A stretch of 64,000 nucleotides of DNA from Bacteroidetes bacterium GWF2_33_38 (GTDB lineage Bacteria; Bacteroidota; Bacteroidia; Bacteroidales; GWF2-33-38): positions 1 through 64,000 of the forward strand of contig MEOF01000065.1 of NCBI GenBank assembly GCA_001769505.1, written 5' to 3'. This document shows, piece after piece, positions 9,093 to 17,839 of the stretch. The stretch's first letter is position 1. Each line of letters begins with the position of its first letter. The notes below the pieces were generated by a model. That model did not search any database and was not told the DNA's origin. It worked only from the letters and a program-made list of their open reading frames with translations. Made by a program: the position numbers and the translations under genes.

Positions 9093-10187
9093 ATGGAAAG
9101 AGTACTCGTAAATCCTAAGCATTTATTAATTCTACTTACTCTGATTATTTTTAATGTCAATCTGACCGGACAAGATGTAAAACAAATAGATAATTTTATT
9201 AAAAAAAAGAAAGTAATAACTTTTGATCTTCTTTATTCCAAAGATTCAATTCCAAACAATTTAAATGTCTCTATAATTGGAATCTTGAAATCTCAAAAAG
9301 ATCAGCAAATTATAATCCCTGCTGATTTATTAGCAAAGTACTTTATATCAAATGATGTAAAAGTAACTCCAGCAGGAAAAGTAATGCTATTAAATCGACA
9401 ATTAATCAAAAAGGATACAGCTTTTATCACATTTCAGTTTGCAGGAGACTTATCAATCTCAAAAATATTTGCTATTCCAATAAATTATAAAGGGAATTTG
9501 ATATTGAATTATTCAGGTAAAAACGGATTAAACGGAAATCATGGAGAAAATGGTAAACCAGGAATTATTTCTGGGAGTAGATCAATAGAACCAGGAAGAG
9601 GTGGTGATGGAGAAAATGGACAAGATGGTGGCAGCGCTTCTCAATATCATTTTTATTTTTCAGCTTTCGCTTCACTGGATAATGATCAAAAACAGTTAAT
9701 TAAAATAATTGTGCATGATAAGCATAATATTGCTATTGACAGCATGAAAATGGATGCAAATAGTTCCCAGTTGTTCATTGTATTAAATGGAGGAAATGGT
9801 GGTAATGGAGGAAATGGAGGAGATGGTGGTAATGGATCGGATGGGGATCGGCACTATACGCCCAGTTATGGTCAATTTGGAGCATTTGGAGGAAGAGGAG
9901 GAAATGGAGGGAACGGAGGGAATGGAGGACAAGCTATTTTATATTTCAATAGAGAAACTAGCTCAATACTTGATAGAATAACTGTAATAGAAAATGGAGG
10001 TAAAGAAGGGCATCGGGGTAATCAAGGAAAAATGGGAGCCAGAGGGATCAATTATTTCCTTGGAAAAGAATCCGACGATGCAAGGACTATACGAAATATG
10101 CATAGTGATATGCCTAATTTAAATGGAATTGATGGCCAAGTTGGGTTGAATGGCCAGGAAACTAAAATAATCTATTTTGATAATTAA
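9093..10187 (+). CDS. Secreted glycine-rich/collagen-like repeat protein
   Basis: N-terminal signal peptide; GKNGLNGNHGENGKPG, GGNGGNGGNGGDGGNGSDG, GGRGGNGGNGGNGGQ, GIDGQVGLNGQ. Confidence 0.8.
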   Translation: MERVLVNPKHLLILLTLIIFNVNLTGQDVKQIDNFIKKKKVITFDLLYSKDSIPNNLNVSIIGILKSQKDQQIIIPADLLAKYFISNDVKVTPAGKVMLLNRQLIKKDTAFITFQFAGDLSISKIFAIPINYKGNLILNYSGKNGLNGNHGENGKPGIISGSRSIEPGRGGDGENGQDGGSASQYHFYFSAFASLDNDQKQLIKIIVHDKHNIAIDSMKMDANSSQLFIVLNGGNGGNGGNGGDGGNGSDGDRHYTPSYGQFGAFGGRGGNGGNGGNGGQAILYFNRETSSILDRITVIENGGKEGHRGNQGKMGARGINYFLGKESDDARTIRNMHSDMPNLNGIDGQVGLNGQETKIIYFDN

Positions 10188-10204
10188 ATAATTATTGTTT
10201 CTGA

Positions 10205-10337
10205 GGCTAACGAGCCGTCAGCCGAGCAATGCGGTTAGTTTCCGGAGGCAGGCATTCACCAAACTTATTAATGATAGAGGTAAGCAAAGATAAGAACAAG
10301 TAAACCCCGCACTGCGGCTGCCGGCGGGGCGTTATAA
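10205..10337. other. attC-like palindromic element 2
   Basis: GGCTAACG...GCCGTCAGCCG (10214-10224) pairs with CGGCTGCCGGC (10315-10325), 10/11, then ...CGTTATAA; total 133 bp. Confidence 0.5.
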
Positions 10338-10350
10338 AATTTAACCACTT

Positions 10351-10914
10351 TTACGAACTTGATAAACCCTTAACTTTTTCAGCCAATTTATACAAGCCAA
10401 CCGCAATTAATGTTCCCAGCATTGCTCCCACAAAAATATCAGATGGATAATGAACTCCCAACGCAATACGGCTGTACGAAACAATGCTTGCCCACGCCAA
10501 TATTGAAATCGAAAACCATTTGTTTCGAATAAAAAGCAGGCTCATAACTGCAAATCCAAACGTGTTTGCTGCATGCGAAGAAATAAATCCGAATTTTCCG
10601 CCGCAGTATCCATCAACTGTGTGAACAAGATGTTGAATTTCGGCATTGTGGCAAGGGCGGTATCGTTGAAAAATATTTTTGAATAAATGAACCGAAAGTT
10701 GGTCGGTAGCCACAACCATCAATATTAAAAAGAAAACAACGATTAACGATTTTACTTTATACTTCCGAATAATCAAAATAAGCACAAATAAATACAGCGG
10801 AATCCAAATATATTTGTTGGAAATCCACCACATTACAAAATCTGAAAAATCAGAATGCGGCGAATTTAGAAACAAAAATAGTTCGGTGTCAATTTGTTTA
10901 AGAAATTCTAACAT
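10351..10914 (-). CDS. PAP2-family phosphatase
   Basis: KNIFQRYRPCH...GFISSHAANTFGFA...SRIALGVHYPSDIFVGAMLG PAP2 signature. Confidence 0.93.
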   Translation of the reverse strand: MLEFLKQIDTELFLFLNSPHSDFSDFVMWWISNKYIWIPLYLFVLILIIRKYKVKSLIVVFFLILMVVATDQLSVHLFKNIFQRYRPCHNAEIQHLVHTVDGYCGGKFGFISSHAANTFGFAVMSLLFIRNKWFSISILAWASIVSYSRIALGVHYPSDIFVGAMLGTLIAVGLYKLAEKVKGLSSS

Positions 10915-10989
10915 GTCGATAAATTTATGGTTTTAACTTCCAAATTCCTCAATTAGCACATTAGCATATTATCACATTAGAACATTATC

Positions 10990-11979
10990 TTAAGGGTTTA
11001 GCTCTTTCCAGATATAATCTTTTAAATCGGTCAGTCCTTGATTCGTAATCGACGAAATAAAAACAAATGGAATATTTTTAATGGTTTTCTTTATTTCTCG
11101 TTTCAATTCATCGTCAAGCATATCGGATTTTGAAATAGCAAGAATTCTGCTTTTATCAATCAGTTCGGGATTATATTTTCGAAGTTCTTCTAATAAAATA
11201 TTGTATTCGCCTAAAATATCCTTGCTATCAGCTGGAACCATAAATAGTAAAATCGAATTTCGTTCGATGTGTCTCAAAAAACGTAATCCCAAACCTTTTC
11301 CTTCGCTGGCTCCTTCTATAATTCCAGGAATATCGGCCATTATAAATGATTTATCGTCGCGATAACTAACAATTCCCAAATTCGGGACTAAGGTTGTGAA
11401 AGCGTAATCGGCTATTTTAGGTTTTGCAGCTGAAACTACCGATAACAATGTCGATTTTCCTGCATTTGGAAATCCAACCAATCCAACGTCGGCTAAAATT
11501 TTCAGTTCTAAAATTTTCCATCCTTCTTCGCCCTCTTCGCCAGGTTGTGCATATCGAGGAGTTTGAAATGTTGCCGATTTAAAATTTACATTGCCTAATC
11601 CGCCTCTACCGCCTTTTGCAATAATTTTTTCTTCGCCATGTTTGGTTATTTCAAACAATTGTTCGCCAGTTTCTGCATCTTTTGCAATTGTTCCCAAAGG
11701 AACTTCGACATACACATCTTCGCCACATGCTCCTGTACTTTTAGCAGATGTTCCATTTTTTCCGTCTTGGGCAGTAATATGTTTTCGATATTTTAAATGC
11801 AGCAATGTCCACAATTGTTCATTCCCAACCAAAATAACGTGACCGCCTCGTCCTCCGTCTCCACCATCAGGACCACCTTTTTGAATAAATTTTTCTCTTC
11901 TTAAATGAGCTGAGCCGCCTCCACCATTACCCGAATGACAATGTATCTTAACATAATCAACAAAACTAGTTCCAGCCAT
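10990..11979 (-). CDS. obgE: Obg family GTPase CgtA/ObgE
   Basis: [78 protein letters not shown]. Confidence 0.97.
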   Translation of the reverse strand: MAGTSFVDYVKIHCHSGNGGGGSAHLRREKFIQKGGPDGGDGGRGGHVILVGNEQLWTLLHLKYRKHITAQDGKNGTSAKSTGACGEDVYVEVPLGTIAKDAETGEQLFEITKHGEEKIIAKGGRGGLGNVNFKSATFQTPRYAQPGEEGEEGWKILELKILADVGLVGFPNAGKSTLLSVVSAAKPKIADYAFTTLVPNLGIVSYRDDKSFIMADIPGIIEGASEGKGLGLRFLRHIERNSILLFMVPADSKDILGEYNILLEELRKYNPELIDKSRILAISKSDMLDDELKREIKKTIKNIPFVFISSITNQGLTDLKDYIWKELNP

Positions 11980-11981
11980 TA

Positions 11982-12554
11982 TTAAAATTTATCAGTAACA
12001 AAAGTTAATTTTTCGAATATTTCGTCAACGGTTCCAATTCCCTCTACTCCATAAAATTTACCTTGTCTGGCGTAGTACTCTGTTAAAGGAGCTGTTTCGC
12101 TGAGATAAACTTTTATTCGATTTTCGATTATTGAAATGTCTTGGTCGTCGGTTCTTCCAGAGTCTTTTCCTCTGTTTAGCAATCTTTTTACCAACTCGTC
12201 CTTTTCGACTTCAAGAGCAAGCATTACGTTAATTTCAGTACCTTTTTCGGCAAGCAATTTGTCGAGAGCTTCAGCTTGTGGAGTGGTTCTTGGAAAACCG
12301 TCGAAAATGAACCCTTTTGCAGTTTTATTTTCATCGATTTTTTCGCTAATCATACTTATTACCACGCTATCTGGAACAAGTTCGCCTTTATCAATGTTCT
12401 TTTTTGCTTCCAATCCAAGTTTCGATTGTTTTTTAATCTCACCTCTCAAAATGTCTCCAGTAGAGAAGTGAACCAAATTATATTTTTTTATCAATCGGTC
12501 TGACTGTGTTCCTTTTCCTGCCCCGGGGGGGCCAAATAAGATTATGTTAAGCAT
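11982..12554 (-). CDS. adk: Adenylate kinase
   Basis: [50 protein letters not shown]. Confidence 0.97.
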   Translation of the reverse strand: MLNIILFGPPGAGKGTQSDRLIKKYNLVHFSTGDILRGEIKKQSKLGLEAKKNIDKGELVPDSVVISMISEKIDENKTAKGFIFDGFPRTTPQAEALDKLLAEKGTEINVMLALEVEKDELVKRLLNRGKDSGRTDDQDISIIENRIKVYLSETAPLTEYYARQGKFYGVEGIGTVDEIFEKLTFVTDKF

Positions 12555-12568
12555 ATGTTTTTTTTTAA

Positions 12569-13105
12569 TTATTTAATAAGAGTATAAATATCGGCTAAAT
12601 TTCTGCCATAACCGTCGTAATCTAATCCATAACCAACAATAAAATCGTTAGGAATTTCCATTCCAATATAGTCAATTTTTACATCTTTATCGTAAACGTC
12701 AGGTTTTAAAAACATGGTAGCTACTTTAATTTCCTTAGGTTCGTATCCTTTTAATTGTTTTACGATGTCAACAATGGTGTGTCCGGTGTCAACAATATCT
12801 TCTAAAATTACAACTGTCGCTCCCGAAACGTCTTCGTTTAATCCAATTAATCTTTTGAGTGTCCCCGTTGAGCGAGTTCCTTCATAAGATGCTAATTTTA
12901 AAAACGTAATACGGCAATCTACGTTAATTTTTTTAAACAAATCGGAAGCAAACATAAATGCTCCATTTAAAATTCCTAGAAAAATAATCTCTTTTCCTGC
13001 AAAATCAACATTCATTCTATCAGCAATTTTTTGAATTGCATCTTGAATTTCATCTGATGGAATTGATACTTCGAACTCTTTGTCTAAAATCTTAACCTTT
13101 TTCAT
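12569..13105 (-). CDS. hpt: Hypoxanthine phosphoribosyltransferase
   Basis: FLGILNGAFMFASDL, VVILEDIVDTGHTIVDIV, DFIVGYGLDYDGYGRNLADIY. Confidence 0.95.
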   Translation of the reverse strand: MKKVKILDKEFEVSIPSDEIQDAIQKIADRMNVDFAGKEIIFLGILNGAFMFASDLFKKINVDCRITFLKLASYEGTRSTGTLKRLIGLNEDVSGATVVILEDIVDTGHTIVDIVKQLKGYEPKEIKVATMFLKPDVYDKDVKIDYIGMEIPNDFIVGYGLDYDGYGRNLADIYTLIK

Positions 13106-13266
13106 TTTTAATTATATTTTAATGAGATAATGCTATTCAATATTTTTTGAAATAAAATAAAATAAAGTGATGTTTGTTCCATTAAATTATTTATTTTTAA
13201 ATATCTTTTACGAAAGTACAAATAATAGAACTAATTTTAGTGTTTTACTAAATATTTTTAATTTTA

Positions 13267-13773
13267 ATGAAGCCAAAAGTAAGCATAATAATGGGAAGTA
13301 CATCAGATTGGGCGGTAATGGAAAAGGCCGCTAAATTGTTGAACGACTTTCAAATTCCTTTTGAAGTTAATGCATTGTCAGCTCATAGAACGCCTGAAGC
13401 AGTCGAAAAATTTGCAAAAAATGCCGAGACCAATGGAATAAAAGTTATTATTGCTGCTGCTGGAATGGCCGCTCATCTACCAGGGGTAATTGCTTCAATG
13501 ACTTCGATTCCAGTTATAGGAGTTCCAATTAATGCCTCGCTAAGTGGTCTAGATGCTTTGTTGGCAATTGTACAAATGCCTCCAGGAATTCCGGTCGCAA
13601 CAGTTGGAATTAATGCCGCTGAGAATGCTGGGATTTTAGCTGCTCAGATTCTTTCCGCAACAGACGAGAAAATCATGAAAAAAACAAAAGAATACAAAGA
13701 AAATCTTAAAAGTAAAATTGAGAAGGCAAACGATGAATTCTCGAAAATAAAATTTGATTTTAAAACGAATTAA
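13267..13773 (+). CDS. purE: N5-carboxyaminoimidazole ribonucleotide mutase
   Basis: VSIIMGSTSDWAVMEKA, ALSAHRTPE, IIAAAGMAAHLPGVIAS, VATVGINAAENAGILAAQIL. Confidence 0.97.
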   Translation: MKPKVSIIMGSTSDWAVMEKAAKLLNDFQIPFEVNALSAHRTPEAVEKFAKNAETNGIKVIIAAAGMAAHLPGVIASMTSIPVIGVPINASLSGLDALLAIVQMPPGIPVATVGINAAENAGILAAQILSATDEKIMKKTKEYKENLKSKIEKANDEFSKIKFDFKTN

Positions 13774-13775
13774 GA

Positions 13776-14591
13776 ATGAATAAAATATTTTTTGCTCTTG
13801 TTATGACATTGTTTTCGGCAAATATTTTTGCAGGAAATGATATTAATCTTAATGGAGCTCGTTCGGCAGGAATGGGTTTTTCGTCGGTTATGCTTTCCGA
13901 TGTATGGTCGGTATCAAACAATCAAGCAGGGCTTGCTTTTCTCGAAAACCCGAGTGTTGGATTAAACTATCGAAATAGTTTTATGGTAAATACGCTTGGT
14001 TATCAAGCACTAACAATGGCAATGCCTATTAAAAATACTGGGGCATTTGGATTAAATGTTTCGTATTTTGGATATTCGCAATACAATGAAAGTCAAGTTG
14101 GATTAGCATATGGAAAAAAACTAAGCGAGAATTTTTCGTTTGGCTTGAAGGTTAATTATGTACAAACAAAATTAGCAGAAGATTATGGCAAAATAGGTCG
14201 TGCAGTTGCCGAAGCGGGAATATTAGCAAAACCAACTGAAAATATGTTTGTAGCAGCTCATTTATACAATATTTCACGCACCAAAATAGCTGATTACACG
14301 AACGAAACCATACCTACAATTTTTAGAATAGGAATTGGCTATACTTTTTCTGAAAAAGTTTTGGTTACAACAGAAGTAGAAAAAGATTTAAAATACAGTC
14401 CAATATTCAAAGTTGGGATTGAATATCAATTGGTTGAAGGTTTTTTCTTGCGAACAGGTATTTCGACAAACCCAACGATGAATTCTTTTGGAATAGGATA
14501 CAAACACAAACGAATTGTAGCGGATTTGGCATTTGTTACTCATGCAACGCTAGGATTATCGTCTCAAATTTCCATTAATTTTTTATTCTAA
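13776..14591 (+). CDS. PorV/PorQ-like outer-membrane beta-barrel protein
   Basis: Signal peptide; GARSAGMGFSSVMLSDVWSVSNNQAGLAF typical of this barrel family. Confidence 0.7.
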   Translation: MNKIFFALVMTLFSANIFAGNDINLNGARSAGMGFSSVMLSDVWSVSNNQAGLAFLENPSVGLNYRNSFMVNTLGYQALTMAMPIKNTGAFGLNVSYFGYSQYNESQVGLAYGKKLSENFSFGLKVNYVQTKLAEDYGKIGRAVAEAGILAKPTENMFVAAHLYNISRTKIADYTNETIPTIFRIGIGYTFSEKVLVTTEVEKDLKYSPIFKVGIEYQLVEGFFLRTGISTNPTMNSFGIGYKHKRIVADLAFVTHATLGLSSQISINFLF

Positions 14592-14601
14592 ATAATCATT
14601 A

Positions 14602-16722
14602 ATGAATTACAAACATTACATATTATCCTTCGTTTTTGTTTTATGTTGGTCATTCGTTTTTTCACAATCGACAAAAACCGACAGAGAAACAATCGAAGAT
14701 ATTATTGAAGAGATTGCAAGTAGTACTGACGAGGAACTCGATTATACAACTTTGTTTGACGATTTGAATTATTTCATTACTAATCCCTTGAATTTGAATA
14801 CTGCAACAAAGGACCAACTTGAAAAACTTCATATTTTAAATGATTTTCAAATGAATAGTTTAAAGGCTTATATCGAAAAAAACGGTCAGCTTTTAAGCGT
14901 TTACGAATTGCAATTGGTTTATGGTTATTCGGTTGACGATATTCAAAAATTGTTTCCTTTTATAACAGTTGCAGTAGGAGAGGCCGATAATAAATTTTCA
15001 CTTGCCAAAGCTCTTAAATATGGGAATCATCAATTATTTATCAGAACTCAGGTTGTAACGGAAGAACAAACCGGGTATTCAGAAATTTCCGATTCGTTAA
15101 TAAATGCTAAGCCCGATTCAAGATATTTAGGATCGAATCAAAAAATTTATGCAAAGTATAAATACAATTATAAAAATTTTCTAGCATTTGGCATTACCGC
15201 AGAAAAAGACGCAGGAGAAGCTTTCTTAAAAAGTAGCATTCATGATTCGCTGAAAGATGAGCCTTTTTATGACAAATTGCACAATGGATTTGATTTTTAT
15301 TCGGCACACTTGCAAATTAATGATTTTGGTGTTGTGAAAAATTTGTGCTTGGGAGATTATCAGGTTCAATTCGGACAAGGCTTGGTAATTTGGTCTGGAT
15401 TGGGATATGGAAAGTCGCCATATGTTTTGACAGTTAAAAAACAGTCGCCCGGAATAAAAAAATTCTCATCAACCGATGAAAATAAATTTATGCGAGGAGT
15501 AGGAACAACACTTAGATATAAGAATTTTGATGTTTCGGCTTTTTACTCTCGAAAAAATGTTGATGCAAATATAGCCGAAATAGATTCGCTTGATGAAGAA
15601 GTTGTTGCGGTTTCGGCTCTTCAAATTACAGGCTTGCATGCAACTCCGTCAGACATTGAGAACAAACATGCGATTAGCGAGAGTGTAATGGGCGGAAATA
15701 TTACGTATAACCATCAAAAATTCAAAGTGGGAATGACCGCCGTGAATTACTTGTTTGGGGCTGATTTGGAAAAAAATGTGTCGCCTTACAACCAATTTGA
15801 ATTTAATAGTTCTCAAAATTCAAATTTCGGGTTTGATTATCAATTCACGCTGCACGACATTAATTTCTTTGGAGAAGCGGCCTTGAGTCAAAATATGGGA
15901 ATGGCTTTTATTAATGGGGCAATTATGCCAATAGCACCCCAAGTTTCGATAGCAATCGTTCATCGAAATTATCAACGCGATTATCAATCGTATTATGGTG
16001 GAGCTTTTGGCGAATCGTCTAAAATATCGAATGAACAAGGTTTTTATATAGGAGCCGAAATTTTACCCTATCGCAAATGGAAAATATCAACATATTTCGA
16101 TACCTATACTTTTCCTTGGTTGAAGTTTGGAGTTGATGCTCCTTCTTATGGTTACGATTATTTGGTGCAAGTTGATTATAGCTTATCGCGGTATGTAAAT
16201 ATGTATTTCAAAGTAAAGCAAGAAATCAAACCTGAGAATGGAAGCTCAGAAGTTACATCAATCGACCCATTGATTGATGTCGATAATTTTAAGTTACGTT
16301 ACCATATTTCATATGACGTTTCTAAAAATTTGTCGTTTAAAAATAGAGTCGAATATGCATTTTACGAAAAAGGAGCTGAAAAATCGAATGGTTATTTGAT
16401 ATATCAGGACATAAATTATCGTCCTAACAAAATTCCGATGACTCTATCGTTTCGATATGCTATTTTTGATACAGAATCGTACGATTCAAAAATATATGCT
16501 TATGAAAATGATGTGCTTTATGCATTCTCTGTTCCTGCTCATTATTCAAAAGGAACACGATATTATCTAACGCTGAAATACTCGTTAACTGGACGTATTG
16601 ATTTGTGGTTGCGTTATGCACGCACAACCTACGACGATAAAGAAACATTAGGGAGTGGCTTAGATGAGATTTTAGGAAATCACAAATCGGAAGTGAAAGC
16701 TCAAATCAGGATTAAATTCTAA
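14602..16722 (+). CDS. Helix-hairpin-helix domain outer-membrane-type protein
   Basis: Signal peptide; NPLNLNTATKDQLEKLHILNDFQMNSLKAYIEKNGQLLSVYELQLV HhH motif followed by beta-rich C-terminus. Confidence 0.8.
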   Translation: MNYKHYILSFVFVLCWSFVFSQSTKTDRETIEDIIEEIASSTDEELDYTTLFDDLNYFITNPLNLNTATKDQLEKLHILNDFQMNSLKAYIEKNGQLLSVYELQLVYGYSVDDIQKLFPFITVAVGEADNKFSLAKALKYGNHQLFIRTQVVTEEQTGYSEISDSLINAKPDSRYLGSNQKIYAKYKYNYKNFLAFGITAEKDAGEAFLKSSIHDSLKDEPFYDKLHNGFDFYSAHLQINDFGVVKNLCLGDYQVQFGQGLVIWSGLGYGKSPYVLTVKKQSPGIKKFSSTDENKFMRGVGTTLRYKNFDVSAFYSRKNVDANIAEIDSLDEEVVAVSALQITGLHATPSDIENKHAISESVMGGNITYNHQKFKVGMTAVNYLFGADLEKNVSPYNQFEFNSSQNSNFGFDYQFTLHDINFFGEAALSQNMGMAFINGAIMPIAPQVSIAIVHRNYQRDYQSYYGGAFGESSKISNEQGFYIGAEILPYRKWKISTYFDTYTFPWLKFGVDAPSYGYDYLVQVDYSLSRYVNMYFKVKQEIKPENGSSEVTSIDPLIDVDNFKLRYHISYDVSKNLSFKNRVEYAFYEKGAEKSNGYLIYQDINYRPNKIPMTLSFRYAIFDTESYDSKIYAYENDVLYAFSVPAHYSKGTRYYLTLKYSLTGRIDLWLRYARTTYDDKETLGSGLDEILGNHKSEVKAQIRIKF

Positions 16723-16727
16723 GAACG

Positions 16728-17555
16728 CTATTTCCAATTTACGTTTTTTAAATCGGTTCGAGGGTTTACACACATGATTGGAATCCCATATTCGTTCGTA
16801 ATCATGTCTTGTTCTTTTGATCCGAAAAGCAAACTTCCAAAACCTAAATCTTTTGGCAACATCATAATGATTAAATCGGCATCTTTTTTATGAGCAAAAT
16901 CAATAAATGTTTTCCCAAAATCGTCGTTTTGAGAAATACTGATATCGTATTTTACACCTTTTTCTTCGAGAAGATTTCGAGCGAAGGATACATTGTTTTT
17001 AATGTATTTTAATTTCTTGCCATCAATGGTTTTTGGGGTAATAATATGAACAAAAGGTTGACAAAACCTTGCAAAATAAACTAACCACAATAATTTTTCC
17101 TTAGTTTCAACAGTATGATCAATTGGTAAAACAATTCGTTCAATGGTATCTCGTTTAGGCGGATTTTGAACAACAATATATGGAACCATAGAACCAGCAA
17201 TAATTTTTAAAGATTTACTGCCTGTAATTTTTTCCATTCCGCTGATATCTCGATTGATGTGTTTAATAATTAAATTACTGCCATGTTCCTCGGCTAATTG
17301 TGTAAATCGTTTATAAACACTACCTTCAGTAACAATAACCTCTGGTTTAATTCCATATTTTTTTTCGAGGTCAACGGCAACTTGCCCCAAATCTTCCTCT
17401 ATTTCTTTTATTAAATTTTGATTGGTCGCTAAACGAACCAATGCAATTCCTGTATTAGCTGCTTTTGCAATACCAACTGCATGTTGAAATGCAATTTCAG
17501 ACATTAGGGTTAAGCCCCAAGGGACTATGATTGGTTTCGTTTTTTTTGTTTCCAT
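16728..17555 (-). CDS. Universal stress protein family protein
   Basis: PIIVPWGLTLMSEIAFQHAVGIAKA...ADLIIMMLPKD, tandem Usp-like fold sequence. Confidence 0.7.
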   Translation of the reverse strand: METKKTKPIIVPWGLTLMSEIAFQHAVGIAKAANTGIALVRLATNQNLIKEIEEDLGQVAVDLEKKYGIKPEVIVTEGSVYKRFTQLAEEHGSNLIIKHINRDISGMEKITGSKSLKIIAGSMVPYIVVQNPPKRDTIERIVLPIDHTVETKEKLLWLVYFARFCQPFVHIITPKTIDGKKLKYIKNNVSFARNLLEEKGVKYDISISQNDDFGKTFIDFAHKKDADLIIMMLPKDLGFGSLLFGSKEQDMITNEYGIPIMCVNPRTDLKNVNWK

Positions 17556-17797
17556 TGTTTTAATTGATAAATTAAATCTAAAACTTAATTTTTCTCTTTT
17601 TATTTCTAAACTAGCTATAAATATACGTCAATTGATTTTTCCAAATCGTGTCTATGATAATTTTTATTAACGGTTTTATTAACTTAATCATAGAATTTAA
17701 GCTTTTCATGCCGTTTAAGTTTTTGATTATCATATTTTTGTTTTTTTGATGATTTACACGTAACGATATACAAACATAATTATTTACTATATAAAAG

Positions 17798-17827
17798 AAT
17801 AGCTCTGAATCATGATTCAGAGCTATT
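17798..17827 (-). terminator. 30-bp perfect palindrome at the 3' side of the SprB gene, probable terminator
   Basis: AATAGCTCTGAATCATGATTCAGAGCTATT. Confidence 0.7.
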
Positions 17828-17839
17828 TCTATATTTAAT

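Noticed and set aside
9787-9981. ORF MEEMVVMEEMEEMVV... within the collagen-like gene
   Set aside because: Frame-shifted shadow of the GGN repeats; the main frame has a signal peptide and coherent protein.
17798-17827. 30-bp perfect palindrome as a recombination or regulator site
   Set aside because: It sits 12 bp beyond the stop of the giant minus-strand gene, best explained as a terminator.
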